Below are positions 5,236 through 6,074 of a stretch of 6,074 bases of DNA, piece by piece. Below the pieces are notes generated by a model, which did not search any database, was not told where the DNA came from, and worked only from the letters and a program-made list of their open reading frames with translations. Within the stretch, counting starts at the first letter, position 1. The number at the start of each line of letters is the position of its first letter. The stretch lies in the NCBI GenBank assembly GCA_025457845.1, contig JALOTO010000093.1, positions 1 to 6,074 on the forward strand, in the 5' to 3' direction. Both the position numbers and the translations under genes were made by a program. Origin of the DNA: Thermoplasmata archaeon. GTDB lineage: Archaea > Thermoplasmatota > Thermoplasmata > UBA10834.

Positions 5236-6074
5236 ATGATGAGTAGAAGACACTATGTTTTGAGCATGGCAGTGGTGGCAATCCTGCTGGTGCCTGGCAT
5301 GTTGCTGCTGGCACCGACAAGCAGGGCGGAAACGACGGCGTCGTGGACCTTCGCGATCTACGTCGCAGCGGACAACTCCCTCGAGAACTACTGGGATTCT
5401 ACAACCCTTCCGTTCTTGAAGGCCGTACCGCCTAGCGACCAGGTCAACTTGGTCGCCATGGTAGACCTGAAGGGGACTTCTACGATCGAGATAGTGAAAG
5501 TCTCTGGAACGACGGTGACGACGGTGGAGACCTATGGTGAGATGGATACCGGGAATCCGGCGACCCTCACTTGGTGGATCGACCGCGCAACGACACTCTG
5601 GCCGTCAACCTACTTCGCGCTCATGCTGTGGGACCACGGCTACGGATGGCATTACATCTGCTCGGACGACACATCCGCGAGTTCCATGGACATGCCGGAG
5701 TTGCAGGGGGCAATCGCGAACGCGGGCAACATGATCAACGTCATCGAGTTCGACGCGTGCAACATGGGGATGGTCGAGGTGGCGTACCAGGTGTCGCTGA
5801 CGAACCTCGTCCAGTACATGGTGGCCTCCGAGGAGTACATGGCCGGAGACGGCCTCCCTCTGACGGCGGCTCTGACCCCGCTCGTGAACAACCCATCGAT
5901 GCTTCCCAGGGACCTGTCCATCGTGATGGTGGACGCGTATGGAGCCGCTTACACCAACACCAATGGTGGCAAGATGACTCTCTCGGCCATAGATGTCCCG
6001 CAGCTGAAGGCGACCATCGGCACGTTCACGACCTGGTCGGCGAGGATGTCGTACCTGCTGCCGACCTACAAGAC
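5236..6074 (+). CDS. Secreted clostripain-like cysteine peptidase (family C11), copy 2, 3' partial
   Basis: This open frame continues past the window end (279 codons visible, no stop) and is a diverged paralogue of the preceding gene. It has a signal peptide (1-30: MMSRRH, hydrophobic core 8-26, ending SRA before ETTASW). The C11 domain shows WTFAIYVAADNSLENYW (37-53), the catalytic His134 in LWDHGYGW (131-138), and Cys175 in EFDACNMGMVEVAY (171-184). VASEEYMAGDGLP (196-208) follows. The His-to-Cys distance is 41 residues, as in copy 1, and Asp173 is the likely Arg/Lys-specificity residue. Here the active-site motif is the family-typical DAC.MG. By hand alignment 24 of 46 residues match between residues 32-77 here and 35-80 of copy 1, and 37 of 83 in the active-site stretch. 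The start may be either of two adjacent ATGs (5236 or 5239). Synonymous codon choice looks less GC-biased than in the upstream genes. Confidence 0.9.
   Translation, partial: MMSRRHYVLSMAVVAILLVPGMLLLAPTSRAETTASWTFAIYVAADNSLENYWDSTTLPFLKAVPPSDQVNLVAMVDLKGTSTIEIVKVSGTTVTTVETYGEMDTGNPATLTWWIDRATTLWPSTYFALMLWDHGYGWHYICSDDTSASSMDMPELQGAIANAGNMINVIEFDACNMGMVEVAYQVSLTNLVQYMVASEEYMAGDGLPLTAALTPLVNNPSMLPRDLSIVMVDAYGAAYTNTNGGKMTLSAIDVPQLKATIGTFTTWSARMSYLLPTYK

Noticed and set aside
1..6074. tRNA, rRNA, CRISPR arrays, insertion sequences or defence genes
   Set aside because: Looked for on both strands by eye; no cloverleaf-like sequence, regularly spaced repeats, transposase motifs or inverted terminal repeats were found.

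Overview
The window is a GC-rich (about 60% by eye), densely coded stretch with eight protein genes. It most probably comes from an archaeon, perhaps a Thermoplasmatota-type lineage. Three things suggest this. TATA-like boxes sit about 22-30 bases upstream of moaA and the LemA-family gene, which then have little or no leader, while genes inside transcription units carry GGAGG-type ribosome binding sites. The MoaC C-terminus resembles the archaeal form. Two secreted clostripain-like peptidases are also present. No rRNA or other phylogenetic marker is visible, so the taxonomy is inference.

Region 1 (1-2315, minus strand) is a compact molybdenum-cofactor operon transcribed in the order moaA, moaE, moaC, moaB, with gaps of 4-6 bases. 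MoaA and MoaC turn GTP into cyclic pyranopterin monophosphate. MoaE is the large subunit of molybdopterin synthase. MoaB is expected to adenylylate molybdopterin. The small sulfur-carrier subunit MoaD is not in the window. The last two sense codons and stop of moaA double as the ribosome binding site of moaE.

Region 2 (2316-2449) is a short divergent promoter region between moaA and the plus-strand genes.

Region 3 (2450-3728, plus strand) is a two-gene envelope operon. It holds a LemA-family protein with one N-terminal membrane helix and a TPM-domain (YgcG-like) protein with a signal peptide, a C-terminal membrane segment and a Gly/Arg-rich tail. This is a recurrent gene pair of unclear function.

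Region 4 (3729-6074, plus strand) holds two tandem, diverged family C11 (clostripain-like) secreted cysteine peptidases. The first is complete; the second runs off the window end. Both keep the His/Cys catalytic dyad and the Asp expected to set Arg/Lys specificity. Their upstream regions also match: a TATA-like box, a TAGAA...CCAT..CAC block, a hairpin near the predicted 5' end of the mRNA, and an identical 12-base CAGGGGAAAGAG just before the start. This suggests either duplication of the gene with its promoter or shared regulation, and it is the most interesting feature of the window. A terminator-like hairpin lies between the two genes.
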